Positions 13,529 to 14,535 of a DNA stretch of 14,535 bases are shown piece by piece. Position numbers and translations under genes: made by a program. Every line of letters begins with the position of its first letter. Within the stretch, counting starts at the first letter, position 1. The notes below the pieces were generated by a model. The model had not been told where the DNA came from, searched no databases, and worked only from the letters and a program-made list of their open reading frames with translations. The stretch is from the NCBI GenBank assembly GCA_002495185.1, contig DAEB01000013.1, positions 36,690 through 51,224 on the forward strand, given 5' to 3'. Source of the stretch: Thermoplasmata archaeon UBA184 (GTDB lineage: Archaea > Thermoplasmatota > Thermoplasmata > Lutacidiplasmatales > UBA184).

Positions 13529-14088
13529 CCCCGTGCGAGAGCGCGCGGCTCGCGTCCCGTGAGGTCGACCAGCGTCGAGCCCGTTCCCGAACCCGACGGT
13601 CTCGCCGGAAGATAGACGCCGACCGAGCGGCCGAGCGAACGGCGGGCCTCGGTGAGGGTCCGGGCCGCGGGCTCGCCGTGGCGGTTCGCCGAGGTCGCGG
13701 TGATCGGGCCAACCCGGCGCGCGAGCTCGCGGGCGACGGGGTGGTCCGGCACGCGGATGCCGATCGTCCGCGTCCCGACGACGCTCGGCGGGAGCCGATG
13801 ACGCGCCCCGGGGGACGGGGGAAGCAGGGCCGTGAACGGCCCGGGGAGGCTTCGGCGGAGGAACGCACGCGAGGTCGGAGAGAGAAGCGCGTATCGCTCG
13901 ACCTCCTCGGTCGAGCTCACGCAGATCGAGACCGGCTGCGTCGGGGAGCGGTCCTTCGCCCGGAGGAGACGGTCGACGGCGGATGGACGGTCCGCGAGCG
14001 CCCCGAGGCCGAGCAGAGTGTCCGTCGGGTAGACGACCAGGCCTCCGCGGCGAAGGCAGCGGACCGCGTCGGCGAGCGCGTCTCCCAT
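13525..14088 (-). CDS. L-threonylcarbamoyladenylate synthase (Sua5/YrdC/TsaC family)
   Basis: This enzyme makes threonylcarbamoyl-AMP from threonine, bicarbonate and ATP, the first step of the t6A modification at tRNA position 37. The 187-residue protein contains the YrdC fold: GGLVVYPTDTLLGLGALA (about 15-32), the Lys/Arg block LLRAKDRSPTQPVSICV, LPGPFTALLP, and RTIGIRVPDHPVARELA followed by PITATSANRHGEPA. There is no C-terminal Sua5 domain, so it is the short TsaC-like form. In archaea the partner for the next step is the KEOPS complex, which is not in this window. ATG 14088 lies 20 bp after the ndk stop; the 3' end overlaps the map start by GTGA. There is no clear Shine-Dalgarno site, but the compact arrangement implies a shared transcript. 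Confidence 0.93.
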   Translation of the reverse strand: MGDALADAVRCLRRGGLVVYPTDTLLGLGALADRPSAVDRLLRAKDRSPTQPVSICVSSTEEVERYALLSPTSRAFLRRSLPGPFTALLPPSPGARHRLPPSVVGTRTIGIRVPDHPVARELARRVGPITATSANRHGEPAARTLTEARRSLGRSVGVYLPARPSGSGTGSTLVDLTGREPRALARG

Positions 14089-14108
14089 CGGTCCCGCCCG
14101 GGTGCGGT

Positions 14109-14535
14109 CTAGAAGTACTCCTCGCCGACCTGCGAGTAGGCGAGGTAGTCGTCCGGGGAGAAGTAGAGCGCGAGCTCGCGCACGGCGGACTCGGGCGAGT
14201 CGGACGCGTGGACGAGGTTCGGCGTGATCCCGAGCGCCAGGTCCCCGCGCACGGTTCCCGGCGCGGCCGTCTGCGGGTTCGTCGCGCCGTTCATCTGGCG
14301 GACGACCGCGATCGCGGAGCGGCCCTCGAGCGCGAACGCGACCACCGGGCCCGAGGTGATGTGCTGGACGAGCGATGCGTAGAACGGCTTTCCCTGGTGT
14401 TCGGCGTAGTGGCGCTGGGCGAGCTCCGGAGGGACGCGGAGCATCTTCGCGGCGACGATCTTGAGCCCCTTTCGCTCGTACCGGGAGAGGATCTCCCCGA
14501 CGAGGCCACGTCGCACGCCGTCCGGCTTCACGAGC
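14109..14535 (-). CDS. ndk: Nucleoside diphosphate kinase, 5' end cut by window edge
   Basis: Ndk transfers the terminal phosphate between nucleoside triphosphates and diphosphates through a phosphohistidine. The visible part, about 142 codons, begins inside the first strand at LVKPDGVRRGLVGEI; a normal start would lie a few residues beyond the window. ERKGLKIVAAKM, HYAEHQGKPFYASLV, the nucleotide site NGATNPQTAAPGTVRGD and the active-site His in NLVHASDSPESA are all as expected. The GTG at 14529-14531 encodes the Val of VKPDG and is not the start. The ending YSQVGEEYF is a short tail. It is the first visible gene of the ndk-sua5-map unit. Its promoter is outside the window. Confidence 0.95.
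   Translation of the reverse strand, partial: LVKPDGVRRGLVGEILSRYERKGLKIVAAKMLRVPPELAQRHYAEHQGKPFYASLVQHITSGPVVAFALEGRSAIAVVRQMNGATNPQTAAPGTVRGDLALGITPNLVHASDSPESAVRELALYFSPDDYLAYSQVGEEYF

Noticed and set aside
14109..14531. GTG at 14531 as the ndk start
   Set aside because: It codes for the Val of the conserved VKPDG strand, with Leu just before it; the gene simply runs off the window.
1..14535. CRISPR array, mobile element, toxin-antitoxin pair, defence island or tRNA
   Set aside because: No regularly spaced repeats, transposase or integrase motifs, small toxin-like gene pairs or tRNA cloverleaf were seen, and genes are too densely packed to hide them.

Overview
This window looks archaeal. 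It has a RadA recombinase without an intein, a type II methionine aminopeptidase, a split archaeal-style methionine synthase, and TATA-like boxes about 25-32 bp before the start codons of most first genes of transcription units, which suggests leaderless mRNAs. GC is very high, which leaves long false open frames opposite nearly every gene. The RadA details fit a euryarchaeote, possibly a high-GC Thermoplasmatota-type lineage. That placement is inference at low confidence.

Layout, left to right. (1) 1-1780, plus: the end of an upstream gene, an oxyanion-type (molybdate/tungstate) ABC ATPase and a ModE-type regulator, chained by ATGA overlaps. (2) 1707-5706, minus: a class I SAM methyltransferase and a dual-specificity-like phosphatase (one unit), radA, purC, and an isoprenylcysteine-methyltransferase-like membrane protein. 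The last four genes each have their own TATA-like box. (3) 5766-6284, plus: a canonical ferroxidase Dps, divergent from the membrane methyltransferase across a 59-bp shared promoter with inverted repeats. (4) 6315-8750, minus: malic enzyme, GNAT acetyltransferase and NTF2-like protein as one unit. (5) 8904-9989, plus: a rhodanese/persulfide-dioxygenase-like fusion, divergent from malic enzyme. (6) 10088-12198, plus: the N-terminal-like and catalytic C-terminal halves of MetE as two overlapping genes. (7) 12208-14535, minus: a VOC protein, then the ndk-sua5-map unit, with ndk cut by the window edge.

The genes are mostly housekeeping and metabolism: recombination, purine synthesis, tRNA t6A formation, N-terminal Met removal, methionine synthesis and malate decarboxylation. 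Others serve stress or sulfur handling (Dps, persulfide dioxygenase) and metal-oxyanion uptake. Genes inside operons tend to overlap the previous stop or carry a GGAGG-like site, while first genes lack one and sit just behind a TATA box.

I see no CRISPR array, transposon, integrase, phage gene, toxin-antitoxin pair, tRNA or rRNA, and no gene-free stretch over 300 bases. The largest non-coding gaps are 8751-8903 and 9990-10087. I did not find a convincing undescribed system. The best leads are the split MetE pair, the fusion protein whose rhodanese lacks its cysteine, and the palindromic elements in the two divergent promoters.
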